Source of the DNA: Burkholderiaceae bacterium
GTDB lineage: Bacteria > Pseudomonadota > Gammaproteobacteria > Burkholderiales > Burkholderiaceae
NCBI GenBank assembly: GCA_021166835.1
Contig: JAJPEN010000056.1
Location: 1 to 20,858, forward strand
Direction of reading: 5' to 3'
Length of the DNA: 20,858 nt
The position numbers were made by a program, and so were the translations under genes. A model generated the notes under the pieces. It ran no database searches, was not told the origin of the DNA, and saw nothing but the letters and a program-made list of their open reading frames with translations. Position 1 is the first letter of the stretch, and each line of letters opens with the position of its first letter. Shown here one piece after another: positions 8,331 to 17,018 of this stretch.

Positions 8331-8340
8331 AGTATATGAT
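8331..8340. promoter_or_regulatory. Overlapping divergent -10 elements between yciB and the 42-codon ORF
   Basis: The ten bases agtatatgat contain TATACT on the minus strand (8336-8331), ending six bases before the yciB ATG. They also contain TATGAT on the plus strand (8335-8340), 22 bases before the ATG of the small ORF at 8363. The two hexamers share two bases, so RNA polymerase could presumably serve only one direction at a time. No clear -35 boxes were seen. Confidence 0.4.
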
Positions 8341-8362
8341 CGCGGATTCGCTGGAGATTCCG

Positions 8363-8491
8363 ATGGCCGAACGTACCCGAAATCGCCGCAACACGCTCGA
8401 GCGGCGTTGCCTTCCCAAGTCGCTCAAGCGCCTCTTCAACGGCTCGAAGCGACCGATCTTCCGCATGCTCGAGAAGGTCAAGCGCAGCTAG
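8363..8491 (+). CDS. Small, very basic 42-residue protein of unknown function
   Basis: A 43-codon frame reads [20 protein letters not shown], then [22 protein letters not shown]. Fifteen of 42 residues are Arg or Lys against four acidic, so the product should be strongly cationic. Third codon positions are mostly G or C, like the neighbouring genes. GGAG at 8353-8356 lies six bases before the ATG and a TATGAT hexamer lies further upstream, so it has its own expression signals. It is divergent from yciB and convergent with msrB, whose coding region ends nine bases downstream. I do not recognise the family. A role in binding RNA, ribosomes or membranes would fit the charge but is a guess. A chance frame remains possible. 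Confidence 0.55.
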   Translation: MAERTRNRRNTLERRCLPKSLKRLFNGSKRPIFRMLEKVKRS

Positions 8492-8499
8492 AGAAGCGC

Positions 8500-8934
8500 T
8501 CACCCGGACCCTTCGCGGGTCTCCGGCTCGAAACGCAGCGACGCCGAGTTGATGCAGTAGCGCAGGCCGGTGGGCGGCGGCCCGTCCTCGAAGACGTGGC
8601 CCAGGTGCGCGTCGCAGGCGGCGCACAGCACCTCTACCCGGCGCATCCCGTGGCTCGTGTCGACGCGCTGCGCGAGATTCTCCTCGCGGATCGGCGCCCA
8701 CCAGCTGGGCCATCCGCTGCCCGATTCGTATTTGCGCTCCGCGGCGAACAGCGGCGTGCCGCAGCACACGCAGACGTAGCGTCCCGCCTCGTGGTGGTCG
8801 TAGTAGCGCCCGCTGAACGCGCGCTCGGTGGAGCCCCGGCGCGCGATCGCGTATTCCTCGGGCGAGAGCTGGGCGCGCCACTGCTCGTCGGTCTTCTCGA
8901 CCCGCCGGGGTGTTCCGGCTTTCGGGCTGTTCAT
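8500..8934 (-). CDS. msrB: Peptide-methionine (R)-S-oxide reductase MsrB
   Basis: The 144-residue protein is a complete MsrB. It reduces the R form of methionine sulfoxide in proteins, using thioredoxin. The zinc site is made by C55/C58 in C-V-C-C-G-T-P-L-F and C104/C107 in [17 protein letters not shown]. The active Cys is C127 in [11 protein letters not shown]. The substrate pocket motif SGSGWPSWW is at 71-79 and [12 protein letters not shown] at 91-102. No signal peptide, so it acts in the cytoplasm. An extra Cys (C57) lies inside the first zinc pair. The gene is leftward, with a CTAGAAT -10-like box about 46 bases upstream. Confidence 0.96.
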   Translation of the reverse strand: MNSPKAGTPRRVEKTDEQWRAQLSPEEYAIARRGSTERAFSGRYYDHHEAGRYVCVCCGTPLFAAERKYESGSGWPSWWAPIREENLAQRVDTSHGMRRVEVLCAACDAHLGHVFEDGPPPTGLRYCINSASLRFEPETREGSG

Positions 8935-8955
8935 GAGCCGCTGACCTCCGTTCTT

Positions 8956-8975
8956 CGATCGCTTCGATTCGATCG
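8956..8975. promoter_or_regulatory. Pair of CGATCG palindromes in the msrB leader
   Basis: Two CGATCG palindromes (8956-8961 and 8970-8975) are 14 bases apart, embedded in a run of repeated TTCGAT. They lie between the msrB start codon and its candidate -10 box, where a repressor or an RNA-binding factor could act. Because CGATCG is frequent in G+C-rich Burkholderiales-like DNA, this may be chance. Confidence 0.25.
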
Positions 8976-8979
8976 GTCC

Positions 8980-9032
8980 ATTCTAGGCCGCTCGTGGGGA
9001 AGGCCCGGGCGACCCCTGTCGAACGCTAGAAT
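8980..9032. promoter_or_regulatory. Divergent CTAGAAT promoters of msrB and the acyl-CoA ligase
   Basis: TAGAAT occurs on both strands of this gap, each preceded by C: at 8985-8980 reading toward msrB, and at 9027-9032 reading toward the acyl-CoA ligase gene. Both are one base from the sigma-70 consensus TATAAT, and they face away from each other 41 bases apart. I cannot assign good -35 boxes. Confidence 0.4.
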
Positions 9033-9091
9033 TCCGCTGAACCGGCGCCCGGCGCGGCGCGAACGGGACCACGAGATCAGGAGAAGGAGAC

Positions 9092-10738
9092 ATGCAAGGC
9101 TTGATGATGGACATGCCGCTGCTGGTATCGAGCATCCTGCAGCACGCCGCGCGCCATTTCAGCGACACCGAGGTCGTGTCGCGACGCGTCGAAGGCGACC
9201 TGCACCGCTACACCTACGCCGATTGCGAGCGGCGTACCCGCAAGCTGGCCGACGCTTTCGTGCGCACCGGCGTCGGCATCGGCGATCGCGTGGCCACGCT
9301 CGCCTGGAACGGCTATCGGCATCTGGAGCTGTATTACGCGGTGGGCGGCATGGGCGCCGTGATCCACACGTTGAACCCGCGGCTGCATCCGCAGCAGATC
9401 GCCTGGATCGTCAACCATGCCGGCGACGAGCATCTGGCCTTCGATCTCACGTTCCTGCCGATCGTCGAAGCGATCGCCGAGCACTGCCCGAACGTGAAGA
9501 GCTGGATCGCGATGTGCGACGCCGATCGCCAGCCGAAATCCGACAAGCTTCCGAATCTCGTCAATTACGAGAGCTTCCTCGAGCAGGGCAGCGAAGGCTT
9601 CGAGTGGCCGCAGCTCGACGAGCGTACGGCCGTCGGCCTGTGCTACACCTCGGGCACCACCGGCAATCCGAAAGGCGCGATGTACACGCATCGCTCCACC
9701 GTGCTGCACGCCTACGCGTCGGCGCTGCCCGACGGCATGGGCGCCTCGTCGCGCGACTCGATCCTGCCGGTCGTGCCGATGTTCCACGTCAACGCGTGGG
9801 GCGTGCCGTACTCCGCGCCGCTGGTCGGCGCCAAGCTCGTGTTCCCCGGCCCGCAGCTGGACGGCAAGTCGATCTACGAACTCTTCGAGGCCGAGGGCGT
9901 CACTTTCTCGGCCGGCGTGCCCACCGTCTGGCTCGGGCTGCTGCAGCACATGAAGCAGACGGGGGCGAAGTTCTCGACGCTGCAGCGCACGGTGATCGGC
10001 GGCTCGGCGTGTCCGCCGGCGATGATCCGCGCCTTCCGTGAGGAATACGGCGTCGAGGTGATCCATGCCTGGGGCATGACCGAGATGTCACCGCTGGGCA
10101 CGCTGTGCAAGCTGCAGAACAAGCACCTGAAGCTGCCCGAGGCGGCGCAGCAGAAGCTGCTCGAGAAACAGGGGCACGTGATCTTCGGCGTCGACATGAA
10201 GATCGTCGACGACCAGGACAACGAGCTGCCGTGGGACGGCCAGACCTTCGGCAACCTGATGGTGCGCGGGCCGTGGGTGGTCAAGGAGTATTTCCGCGGC
10301 GAGGGGGGCGACCCGCTGCACTACGACGCCGACGGGCGCGGCTGGTTTCCCACCGGCGACGTCGCCACGATCGACGCCGACGGCTACATGCACATCACCG
10401 ACCGCAGCAAGGACGTCATCAAGTCGGGCGGCGAGTGGATCAGCTCGATCGAGCTGGAGAACCTGGCGCTCGCGCATCCGGCGGTGGCCAATGCCGCCGT
10501 CATCGGCGTGTCGCACCCGAAGTGGGACGAGCGCCCGCTGCTGGTCGTGGTGAAGAAGCCCGACGCACAGGTGACGCGCGAGGAACTGATCGCCTACTAC
10601 GAGGGCAAGGTCGCCAGGTGGTGGACGCCCGACGACGTGCAGTTCGTCGAGCAGATCCCGCTGGGCGCCACCGGCAAGGTGCTGAAGACGAAGCTGCGCG
10701 AGCAGTTCGCCGACTACCGGCTGCCGGAGACGGCCTGA
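9092..10738 (+). CDS. AMP-forming fatty acyl-CoA ligase (AlkK / DmdB-like)
   Basis: The 548-residue enzyme belongs to the ANL superfamily and should activate a carboxylic acid to its CoA thioester via an acyl-adenylate. The ATP-binding loop is Y185[10 protein letters not shown]. The adenine motif is W327-G-M-T-E-M-S. The core motif G417-W-F-P-T-G-D and hinge region D437[14 protein letters not shown] follow, and the catalytic Lys is K529 in G-A-T-G-K-V-L-K. The opening ([19 protein letters not shown]) and overall length match medium/long-chain acyl-CoA ligases of the AlkK type and the 3-methylmercaptopropionyl-CoA ligase group; which acid is used cannot be told. AGGAGAAGGAGA just upstream is a strong binding site. 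It stands alone, with a hairpin immediately after the stop. Confidence 0.93.
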   Translation: MQGLMMDMPLLVSSILQHAARHFSDTEVVSRRVEGDLHRYTYADCERRTRKLADAFVRTGVGIGDRVATLAWNGYRHLELYYAVGGMGAVIHTLNPRLHPQQIAWIVNHAGDEHLAFDLTFLPIVEAIAEHCPNVKSWIAMCDADRQPKSDKLPNLVNYESFLEQGSEGFEWPQLDERTAVGLCYTSGTTGNPKGAMYTHRSTVLHAYASALPDGMGASSRDSILPVVPMFHVNAWGVPYSAPLVGAKLVFPGPQLDGKSIYELFEAEGVTFSAGVPTVWLGLLQHMKQTGAKFSTLQRTVIGGSACPPAMIRAFREEYGVEVIHAWGMTEMSPLGTLCKLQNKHLKLPEAAQQKLLEKQGHVIFGVDMKIVDDQDNELPWDGQTFGNLMVRGPWVVKEYFRGEGGDPLHYDADGRGWFPTGDVATIDADGYMHITDRSKDVIKSGGEWISSIELENLALAHPAVANAAVIGVSHPKWDERPLLVVVKKPDAQVTREELIAYYEGKVARWWTPDDVQFVEQIPLGATGKVLKTKLREQFADYRLPETA

Positions 10739-10773
10739 ACTCGCGGCGCTCGCAGTCCGAAGCGGCCGCGAGT
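10739..10773. terminator. Perfect 9-bp inverted repeat after the acyl-CoA ligase stop
   Basis: ACTCGCGGC (10739-10747) pairs perfectly with GCCGCGAGT (10765-10773) across a 17-base loop, starting at the base after the TGA. It sits between convergent genes (the next stop on the other strand is at 10805). No T run follows, so it may rely on Rho or serve to protect the mRNA end. Confidence 0.5.
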
Positions 10774-10786
10774 GCCTCGCCTGCTC

Positions 10787-10808
10787 GCGCAGGTCACGCG
10801 CAGGTCAC
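10787..10808. repeat. 11-base tandem duplication
   Basis: GCGCAGGTCAC occurs twice head to tail (10787-10797 and 10798-10808). The second copy overlaps the stop codon of the leftward membrane-protein gene at 10805-10807. It looks like a small slippage duplication. Confidence 0.5.
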
Positions 10809-11212
10809 GAGAACCAGCGCAGCACGGCGGCGCCGACGAGCGCCGTTGCCCCGAGCCCGGCCAGCGCGTGCCAGCCGCGGTCGCGTGCGCGCGCGCTCCA
10901 GCGCACGCCGCGAGCGAGCATCAGCGCGGAGAGCGACAGGCCGGCGGCGGCGCACAGCACCTTGACGACGAGCGCGGTTCGCGCGATCGCGCTCAGGTCG
11001 GGTAGCACGCCGTAGTAGTGCAGGCTCGTCAGCCCGAAGGAAACGCCGCTGGCGATCTGGACGACCCACGCGACGACGACGAGCCTGGCGAGCGCGCCCC
11101 GGGCCGAGTCCGATGCGAAGACCGGCCGCGACGCGGCGATCGGCGCCGCGGTGACGGCGACCGCGCCGAAATTGTGGACGAGCTGCACGAGCGCGTAGGC
11201 GAGGTTCTCCAT
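10805..11212 (-). CDS. Small four-helix membrane protein of unknown function
   Basis: The 135-residue product has about four hydrophobic segments (near residues 7-26, 43-63, 77-100 and 114-133) with short charged loops, consistent with an integral inner-membrane protein. Histidines lie in or near the helices (H13 in LVQLVHNFGAV, H65 in TSLHYYGVL, H115 in WHALAG), a pattern that could suit haem or metal binding as in CopD-like or cytochrome-b-like small proteins, but this is only suggestive. I chose the ATG at 11212; the frame opens to a TTG at 11230. Neither has a good ribosome binding site, and translation may follow on from the exported-protein gene 49 bases upstream. I do not recognise the family with certainty. 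Confidence 0.7.
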   Translation of the reverse strand: MENLAYALVQLVHNFGAVAVTAAPIAASRPVFASDSARGALARLVVVAWVVQIASGVSFGLTSLHYYGVLPDLSAIARTALVVKVLCAAAGLSLSALMLARGVRWSARARDRGWHALAGLGATALVGAAVLRWFS

Positions 11213-11261
11213 GCGCTGCCGCGCGCTCAACCGCCGGGGCGGGTCGCGCGCGCCTCGCCCT

Positions 11262-11627
11262 TCACTCGACGACGACCTTCACGCAATCCTCGACCCTGAT
11301 CGGCGTGTGCGCCTTGTTGACGATCTTCACGCACAACCGGTGCGGGCCCGGCGGCAGCGTCTCGAGCGTGTAGCTGCCCTTGCGCTGGCGCAGGATCCCG
11401 ACTTCCTTGTCGTCGACGTAGACGTGCACGTGGTCGCCGCGCGGGCCGGGGTCGACTTCGTAGACGAGGCGGTTCTGCTCCATCGCATCGAGTTTCGCGC
11501 CGTCGGCAGGCGCCTCGATGCGCACGTGGGGCTCGGCCCGCGCGAGCGGTGCGACGGCGATCACGGCGGCGCCGACGCAGGCGAGCAGGAACGGTCGCAC
11601 GAACGGTCGTAGTATCGGCAAGGTCAT
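11262..11627 (-). CDS. Small exported Ig-like protein (DUF4399-like)
   Basis: This is a 121-residue protein with a signal peptide (about residues 1-31, ending P-L-A-R-A before EPHVRIEAP). The mature part, about 90 residues, reads as a beta sandwich. Its features include a strand with GDHVHVYVDDKEVG, then a K-G-S-Y-T-L-E-T-L-P-P-G-P-H-R-L turn typical of DUF4399/DUF6130-like domains, and a final strand with two cysteines (C98 and C115 region). It should act in the periplasm. GGGAGGA runs right up to the ATG at 11627, a closer spacing than usual. It is the first of two leftward genes, with the four-helix membrane protein next, and is divergent from acnA. Function is unknown; a partner role with the membrane protein is an inference from position. 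Confidence 0.75.
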   Translation of the reverse strand: MTLPILRPFVRPFLLACVGAAVIAVAPLARAEPHVRIEAPADGAKLDAMEQNRLVYEVDPGPRGDHVHVYVDDKEVGILRQRKGSYTLETLPPGPHRLCVKIVNKAHTPIRVEDCVKVVVE

Positions 11628-11654
11628 TCCTCCCTCTGCGACGCTGCACCCTTA

Positions 11655-11660
11655 TAGCAT
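11655..11660 (+). promoter_or_regulatory. Candidate -10 element of the acnA-trpS unit
   Basis: TAGCAT, within tatagcatcg, lies 49 bases before the acnA ATG at 11709 in the 81-base gap to the divergent exported-protein gene. It is the third copy of TAGCATCG in the window. Confidence 0.35.
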
Positions 11661-11708
11661 CGGAGCGATGCACGTGTTGCGGCAACCCTTCCTGTGGAGG
11701 CTATCCGG

Positions 11709-14570
11709 ATGAACGGAACCGACAGTTTTTCAGCACGCGACACCCTCGCGGTGGGCGACCTTTCGTACGAGATCTGGCGGCTGTCGGCGCTCGAGCGCGC
11801 GGGCTTCGACGTGGCGAGCCTGCCGTACTCGATGAAGATCCTGCTCGAGAACCTCCTGCGCAACGAGAACGGCGCCGACGTCACGCCCGACGACATCCGC
11901 GCGCTGGCCGGATGGAATCCGGCCGCGCAACCCGACACCGAGATCCGCTTCACGCCGGCGCGCGTCGTGCTGCAGGACTTCACCGGCGTGCCGGCGGTCG
12001 TCGATCTCGCGGCGATGCGCGACGCGATGCGCGTCCTGGGCGGCGACCCGTCGCGGGTCGATCCGCTCGCGCCGGTGGAACTCGTGATCGACCACTCGGT
12101 GATCGTCGACGTCTTCGGCACGCCGCAGGCCTTCGAGCGCAACATCGAGATCGAGTACCAGCGCAACCACGAGCGCTACCAGTTCCTGCGCTGGGGGCAG
12201 GGCTCCTTCGGCAACTTCCGCGTGGTGCCGCCCGACACCGGCATCGTCCACCAGGTGAACCTCGAGTACCTGGCGCGCGTCGTCTTCGTCGACGAACGCG
12301 ACGGCCGGCGCATCGCGTATCCCGACACCTGCGTGGGCACCGATTCGCATACGCCGATGGTCAACGGCCTGGGCGTGGTCGGCTGGGGCGTCGGCGGCAT
12401 CGAGGCCGAAGCGGCGATGCTCGGCGAGGCGGTGTCGATGCTCATTCCGCAGGTGGTCGGCTTCAAGCTGTCGGGCCGCCTGCGCGAGGGCACCACGGCC
12501 ACCGATCTCGTGCTCACGATCACCGAGATGCTGCGCCGGCACGGCGTGGTCGGGAAGTTCGTCGAGTTCTACGGGCCGGGCGTGGCGGCCGTGCCGCTGG
12601 CCAATCGCGCGACCATCGGCAACATGAGCCCGGAGTACGGCTCGACGATCTCGATCTTCCCGATCGACGACGAGACGCTGCGCTACCTGCGCCTGACCGG
12701 CCGCCCGCCCGAGAGGATCGCGCTGGTCGAGCGCTATGCGCGCGAACAGGGGCTGTGGCACGACCCGAACGCCGAACCGCGCTATTCCGAGCGGCTCGAA
12801 CTCGATCTCGACTCGGTGGTGCCGTCGATCGCCGGACCGAAGCGGCCGCAGGATCGAATCCTGCTCTCGCAGGCGAAGCAGGCATTCCGCGGCGCGCTGT
12901 CCGCCTACGTGAGCGAGCCCACCGAGAAAGGGAAGGAGAGCGGCTACGACGAAGCGGTGGCCGAGAGCTTCCCCGCTTCCGACACCCCGGCCTTCGAAGT
13001 CGAGCATCGTGCCGGCGCTTCCGGCACGACGGCCGCGCCCATCCCGCGCCCCAGCGAAGCGCCGCGCGACTACGCGGCGAAGTCCGCCGGCCAGCGTCCC
13101 CGCCGGCCGGCGACCCTGCGCCTGGACGGCGGCGCAACGGCCGAGATCGACCACGGGGCGATCGTCATCGCCGCGATCACCTCGTGCACGAACACGTCGA
13201 ACCCTTCGGTGATGATGGCGGCCGCGCTGCTGGCGAAAAAGGCCGTCGAGCGCGGCCTCGAGCGCCGGCCATGGGTCAAGACGAGCCTGGCGCCCGGCTC
13301 GAAGGTCGTCATCGACTACTACGAGCGGGCGGGCGTGCTGAAGTACCTCCGGCAGCTGGGCTTCGAGCTGGTCGGCTTCGGCTGCACGACCTGCATCGGC
13401 AACTCGGGCCCGCTGATCGAGGAGGTGAGCCGCGCGGTGCGGGAGAACGACCTGTCGGTGGCGGCGATCCTCTCGGGCAACCGCAATTTCGAGGGGCGCA
13501 TCCACGCCGAGGTGAAAATGAACTACCTCGCGTCGCCGCCGCTCGTCGTCGCCTATGCGCTGGCCGGCACGATGGACATCGACCTGATGCACGAGCCGCT
13601 GGGGCGCGACAAGGACGGCAAGGACGTCTTCCTGCGCGACGTCTGGCCGAGCGCCGCCGAGGTGCAGGCCGCGGTCGACGCCTCGCTCGCCTCGTCGATG
13701 TTCGTCGACTGCTACGCGGACGTGTTCACCGGCGACGAGCGCTGGCGCTCGCTGCCCACGCCGCAGGGCGATCTCTTCGCGTGGGACGAAAGCTCCACCT
13801 ACGTGCGCCACCCGACCTACTTCCAGGGAATGCAGCGCACGCCTCCGCCGGTGGCGGACATCCGCGGCGCACGCGCGCTCGCGCTGCTGGGCGACTCGGT
13901 CACCACCGACCACATCAGTCCGGCGGGCTCGATCGCGCGCAGCTCGCCGGCGGCCGAATACCTGGTCGCCGCCGGCGTCGCGCCGGCCGACTTCAACTCC
14001 TACGGCTCGCGTCGCGGCAACCACGAGGTGATGATCCGCGGCACCTTCGCGAACATCCGGCTGCGCAACCGGCTCGCGCCGGGCACCGAAGGCGGCTTCA
14101 CGCGCGACTTCACCCGCGACGGCGCGCCGGTGTGCACGATCTTCGAGGCGTCGCGCAGCTACCAGGCGGCCGGCACGCCGCTCGTCGTGCTCGCCGGGAA
14201 GGAATATGGTTCGGGCTCTTCGCGCGACTGGGCGGCCAAGGGTACGATGCTGCTCGGCGTTCGTGCGGTGATCGCCGAGTCCTTCGAGCGCATCCATCGC
14301 TCGAACCTGATCGGCATGGGCGTGCTGCCGCTGCAGTTCCCCGCCGGCGCGAGCGTCGATTCGCTCGGCCTGACCGGCGAGGAGCGCTTCGACATCGAAG
14401 GCATCGTCGCGCTGAACGAGGGGCTCACGCCGGCGGTCGTGCACGTGCGCGCCGGCCGCGTCGAATTCGACGCGGTGGTGCGCATAGACACGCCAGCCGA
14501 GGCCGACTACTACCGTCACGGAGGAATCATGCAATACGTGCTGCGTCGCCTGCTCGAAGAGGGCGCATGA
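11709..14570 (+). CDS. acnA: Aconitate hydratase A with extra FPASD-containing linker
   Basis: The 953-residue enzyme interconverts citrate and isocitrate in the TCA cycle, using a 4Fe-4S cluster held by C493 ([10 protein letters not shown]) and C559/C562 ([14 protein letters not shown]). Other AcnA landmarks are [11 protein letters not shown] near the start, [34 protein letters not shown], and the swivelling-domain active-site loop [13 protein letters not shown]. AcnA enzymes are normally about 890-900 residues. The excess here comes from residues about 400-475, a charged, Pro/Ala-rich stretch containing [17 protein letters not shown] (414-430). I start at the ATG at 11709, eight bases after GGAGG. 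The last four bases overlap the trpS start as ATGA. Confidence 0.95.
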   Translation: MNGTDSFSARDTLAVGDLSYEIWRLSALERAGFDVASLPYSMKILLENLLRNENGADVTPDDIRALAGWNPAAQPDTEIRFTPARVVLQDFTGVPAVVDLAAMRDAMRVLGGDPSRVDPLAPVELVIDHSVIVDVFGTPQAFERNIEIEYQRNHERYQFLRWGQGSFGNFRVVPPDTGIVHQVNLEYLARVVFVDERDGRRIAYPDTCVGTDSHTPMVNGLGVVGWGVGGIEAEAAMLGEAVSMLIPQVVGFKLSGRLREGTTATDLVLTITEMLRRHGVVGKFVEFYGPGVAAVPLANRATIGNMSPEYGSTISIFPIDDETLRYLRLTGRPPERIALVERYAREQGLWHDPNAEPRYSERLELDLDSVVPSIAGPKRPQDRILLSQAKQAFRGALSAYVSEPTEKGKESGYDEAVAESFPASDTPAFEVEHRAGASGTTAAPIPRPSEAPRDYAAKSAGQRPRRPATLRLDGGATAEIDHGAIVIAAITSCTNTSNPSVMMAAALLAKKAVERGLERRPWVKTSLAPGSKVVIDYYERAGVLKYLRQLGFELVGFGCTTCIGNSGPLIEEVSRAVRENDLSVAAILSGNRNFEGRIHAEVKMNYLASPPLVVAYALAGTMDIDLMHEPLGRDKDGKDVFLRDVWPSAAEVQAAVDASLASSMFVDCYADVFTGDERWRSLPTPQGDLFAWDESSTYVRHPTYFQGMQRTPPPVADIRGARALALLGDSVTTDHISPAGSIARSSPAAEYLVAAGVAPADFNSYGSRRGNHEVMIRGTFANIRLRNRLAPGTEGGFTRDFTRDGAPVCTIFEASRSYQAAGTPLVVLAGKEYGSGSSRDWAAKGTMLLGVRAVIAESFERIHRSNLIGMGVLPLQFPAGASVDSLGLTGEERFDIEGIVALNEGLTPAVVHVRAGRVEFDAVVRIDTPAEADYYRHGGIMQYVLRRLLEEGA

Positions 14571-15577
14571 AGCCACGCGTTCTCACCGGGATCACCACCA
14601 CCGGCACGCCCCATCTGGGGAACTACGTAGGCGCGATCCGACCCACCGTGCGCGCGAGCCGGGATGCGCGCTTCGACTCCTTCCTGTTCCTTGCCGACCT
14701 GCACGCGCTCGTCAAATGCGACGAGCCCGAGCGGGTGCGGCGATCGCGATTGCAGATCGCGGCGAGCTGGCTCGCCGCCGGCCTCGATCCGGCGAAGGTG
14801 ACGCTGTACCGCCAGTCCGACATCCCGGAAATACCCGAGCTGACGTGGATTCTGGGCTGCGTCACCGCCAAGGGGTTGATGAACCGCGCGCACGCCTACA
14901 AGGCCGCGGTCGATCGCAACAACGCCTCCGGCGAGGACCCCGACGCCGGCATCAGCATGGGGCTGTACAGCTACCCGGTGCTGATGGCCGCCGACATCCT
15001 GCTGTTCAACGCGCAGTTCGTGCCGGTGGGCCGCGACCAGATCCAGCACGTCGAAATGGCGCGCGACATCGCGCAGCGCTTCAACCGCGTCTTCGGCAGC
15101 GGCGACGGCCCCTTCGTGCTGCCGCAGGCGCAGGTCGAGGAGCACGTGGCCACGCTGCCCGGGCTGGACGGGCGCAAGATGTCGAAGAGCTACGACAACA
15201 CGATCGCGCTGTTCGAGGGAGGCGCGAAGAAGCTGCACGCGTCGATCCGCCGGATCGTCACCGATTCGCGTGTGCCGGGCGAGCCGAAGGATGCCGAGAA
15301 CTCGCAGCTCTACGCGATCTACCGCGCCTTCGCCGAGCCCGACGATGCAGCGGCCTTCAGGGACGAGCTGGAAAAGGGCCTGGGCTGGGGGCCGGCGAAG
15401 GAGCGGCTGTACGCGCTCGTCGAGGGCGAGCTGGCGCCGATGCGCGAGCGCTACGACGCGCTGGTCGCGCGTCCGGAGCAGGTCGAAGAGGTGCTGCTCG
15501 CCGGCGCGCGCAAGGCGCGCGAGGTCGCCGTGCCTTTCATGGAACGCTTGCGCCGCTCGGTCGGTCTTCGCTTATGA
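14567..15577 (+). CDS. trpS: Tryptophanyl-tRNA synthetase
   Basis: The 336-residue class I synthetase charges tRNA-Trp. It opens [20 protein letters not shown], the HIGH-equivalent region being T-P-H-L-G-N (residues 14-19). It continues with [10 protein letters not shown], the tryptophan-pocket region [12 protein letters not shown] and [12 protein letters not shown], and has K204-M-S-K-S208 for ATP binding. Length is normal for bacterial TrpS. The start is inside the end of acnA (ATGA overlap), with GAAGAGGG about five bases upstream, so the two genes are probably translated in sequence. Pairing a TCA enzyme with a tRNA synthetase has no clear functional logic. The last codons overlap a TATGAT box for the transporter operon. 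Confidence 0.96.
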   Translation: MKPRVLTGITTTGTPHLGNYVGAIRPTVRASRDARFDSFLFLADLHALVKCDEPERVRRSRLQIAASWLAAGLDPAKVTLYRQSDIPEIPELTWILGCVTAKGLMNRAHAYKAAVDRNNASGEDPDAGISMGLYSYPVLMAADILLFNAQFVPVGRDQIQHVEMARDIAQRFNRVFGSGDGPFVLPQAQVEEHVATLPGLDGRKMSKSYDNTIALFEGGAKKLHASIRRIVTDSRVPGEPKDAENSQLYAIYRAFAEPDDAAAFRDELEKGLGWGPAKERLYALVEGELAPMRERYDALVARPEQVEEVLLAGARKAREVAVPFMERLRRSVGLRL

Positions 15578-15578
15578 T
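15548..15578 (+). promoter_or_regulatory. Candidate promoter of the liv-type transporter operon
   Basis: TTGCGC (15548-15553) and TATGAT (15573-15578) are spaced by 19 bases, slightly longer than the sigma-70 ideal. The -10 box overlaps the trpS stop codon. Transcription would begin near 15585, just before the leader hairpin at 15594. Confidence 0.4.
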
Positions 15579-15593
15579 GGACGCGGCTCGGGA

Positions 15594-15615
15594 CCGCCGC
15601 CGCATCGAGCGGCGG
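15594..15615 (+). ncRNA. Leader hairpin before the transporter operon
   Basis: CCGCCGC (15594-15600) pairs perfectly with GCGGCGG (15609-15615) across an eight-base loop. It lies between the candidate promoter and the strong AAGGAGGAG ribosome binding site of the binding-protein gene. It could also serve as a terminator for trpS, although no T tract follows. I see no leader peptide or riboswitch-like sequence. Confidence 0.4.
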
Positions 15616-15643
15616 CCCGGCAATCCCAAGGAGGAGAGCATCC

Positions 15644-16894
15644 ATGAGGAACATCCGCCTGGCCGGCGCCGCGCTGGCTGTGTGCGCGGCATTTGCCGCC
15701 CCCGCCGCCGTCGCGCAATCGGGCACCGTCAAGGTCGCCTGGATCGATCCGCTGTCGGGCATGATGGCGCCGCTCGGGCAGAACATGGTGCGCAGCTGGC
15801 AGTACCTGGCCGACGTCGCCAACCAGCAGAAATGGGCCGGTGACGTCCGCTTCGAGGTCGTCCCCTTCGACAACAAGCTCAGCCCGCAGGAGAGCCTCAC
15901 CGCGCTGAAGTCGATCGCCGACCAGGGCATCCGCTACGTCGTGCAGGGCAACGGCTCGTCGGTGGCGATCGCGCTGTCCGACGCCATCGCCAAGCACAAC
16001 GCGCGCAACCCGGGCCAGGAGATCGTCTTCCTCAACTACGCGGCGATCGACCCGTCGCTCACCAACGAACGCTGCAACTTCTGGCACTTCGCGCTCGACA
16101 TCAACGCCGACATGAAGATGGAGGCGCTTACGTCGTACATGGCCAGGCGCCCGGAGATCAAGAAGGTCTACCTGATCAACCAGGACTACGCCTTCGGTCA
16201 CTCGGTGGAGAAGGCGGCCGAGGAGTACCTGAAGCGCAAGCGTCCCGACGTGCAGGTCGTCGGAAAAGACCGCCATCCGCTGGCGCAGGTTCGCGACTTC
16301 GCGCCCTACGTCGCGAAGATCAAGGCGGCCGGCGCCGACACGATCATCACCGGCAACTGGGGCGCCGACCTCGCGCTGCTGGTGAAGGCGGCCAGGGACG
16401 CGGGGTTGACCGCGAACTTCTACACCTATTACGCGGGCACCACCGGCGTTCCCACCGCGATGGGCGCCGCCGGCGAAGATCACGTGCGCCAGGTCTCGTA
16501 CTGGCACCCGAACGTGCCCAATCCGAAGGCCGATCCGATCGTCCAGGGCTTCCACCAGAAGTTCAAGGACGACTACTACGTGATGGCCACGTACACGGGC
16601 TTCCGGCTGCTCGGCGAGGCGATGAAGAAGGCGAAGTCCACCGACCCGCTGAAGGTGGCGCTGGCGATGGAAGGCATGAAGATCGAGTCGCTGAACGGCG
16701 AGGTCGAGATGCGCGCCAGCGACCACCAGATCCAGCAGGCGGTGTACGTGTCGTCGTGGCAGAAGGTCGACGGCAAGACGGTGAAGTTCGACCAGGAAGG
16801 TACCGGCTTCGGCTGGCGAACCGAGGCGATGCTCGAGCCCTACGTGGCGTCGCAGCCCACCTCGTGCCAGATGAAGCGGCCGGCGGCGAAATAG
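15644..16894 (+). CDS. Branched-chain amino acid-type ABC transporter, periplasmic binding protein
   Basis: The 416-residue protein has a signal peptide (residues 1-24, ending A-A-V-A before QSGTVKV) without a lipobox, so it should be a free periplasmic protein. The mature part is a Leu/Ile/Val-binding-protein fold: VAWIDPLSGMMAPLGQNMV at the first lobe, then SIADQGIRYVVQGNGSSVA, INQDYAFGHSVEKAAEEYLK (the hinge-region Y-x-x-G) and AKIKAAGADTIITGNWGADL. The Y-Y-A-G-T-T-G and D-Y-Y-V-M-A-T-Y-T-G-F segments follow. The family also takes up amides, urea and aromatic acids, so the ligand is open. AAGGAGGAG precedes the ATG. It is the first gene of a five-gene importer operon; the next gene is 124 bases away across a structured gap. 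Confidence 0.9.
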   Translation: MRNIRLAGAALAVCAAFAAPAAVAQSGTVKVAWIDPLSGMMAPLGQNMVRSWQYLADVANQQKWAGDVRFEVVPFDNKLSPQESLTALKSIADQGIRYVVQGNGSSVAIALSDAIAKHNARNPGQEIVFLNYAAIDPSLTNERCNFWHFALDINADMKMEALTSYMARRPEIKKVYLINQDYAFGHSVEKAAEEYLKRKRPDVQVVGKDRHPLAQVRDFAPYVAKIKAAGADTIITGNWGADLALLVKAARDAGLTANFYTYYAGTTGVPTAMGAAGEDHVRQVSYWHPNVPNPKADPIVQGFHQKFKDDYYVMATYTGFRLLGEAMKKAKSTDPLKVALAMEGMKIESLNGEVEMRASDHQIQQAVYVSSWQKVDGKTVKFDQEGTGFGWRTEAMLEPYVASQPTSCQMKRPAAK

Positions 16895-16900
16895 GAACGC

Positions 16901-16940
16901 CGCGCCGGCAACGGATCGGGGCCGGCGCGCTTCGGCGCGC
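16901..16940 (+). terminator. Two mutually exclusive hairpins between binding-protein and permease genes
   Basis: CGCGCCGGC (16901-16909) pairs perfectly with GCCGGCGCG (16921-16929). Alternatively GCGCGC (16925-16930) pairs with GCGCGC (16935-16940) over a very stable TTCG tetraloop. The two structures share bases 16925-16929, so only one can form at a time. Placed after the binding-protein gene, they could stabilise that mRNA or reduce downstream transcription, giving more binding protein than membrane components. The rest of the 124-base gap holds only the ribosome binding site for the next gene. Confidence 0.5.
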
Positions 16941-17018
16941 GGCGCCCGACCCGCCGCGGGCACTCCCGCTTCGCCCTCCCTCGCAGCGCGTCGCGCGCGG
17001 CCGAAAGGAACCGACCGC

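Noticed and set aside
11730..14576. A 948-codon open frame antisense to acnA
   Set aside because: Its product is a His/Arg/Ala-rich run without recognisable domains, which is what GC-rich third positions of a real gene give on the other strand.
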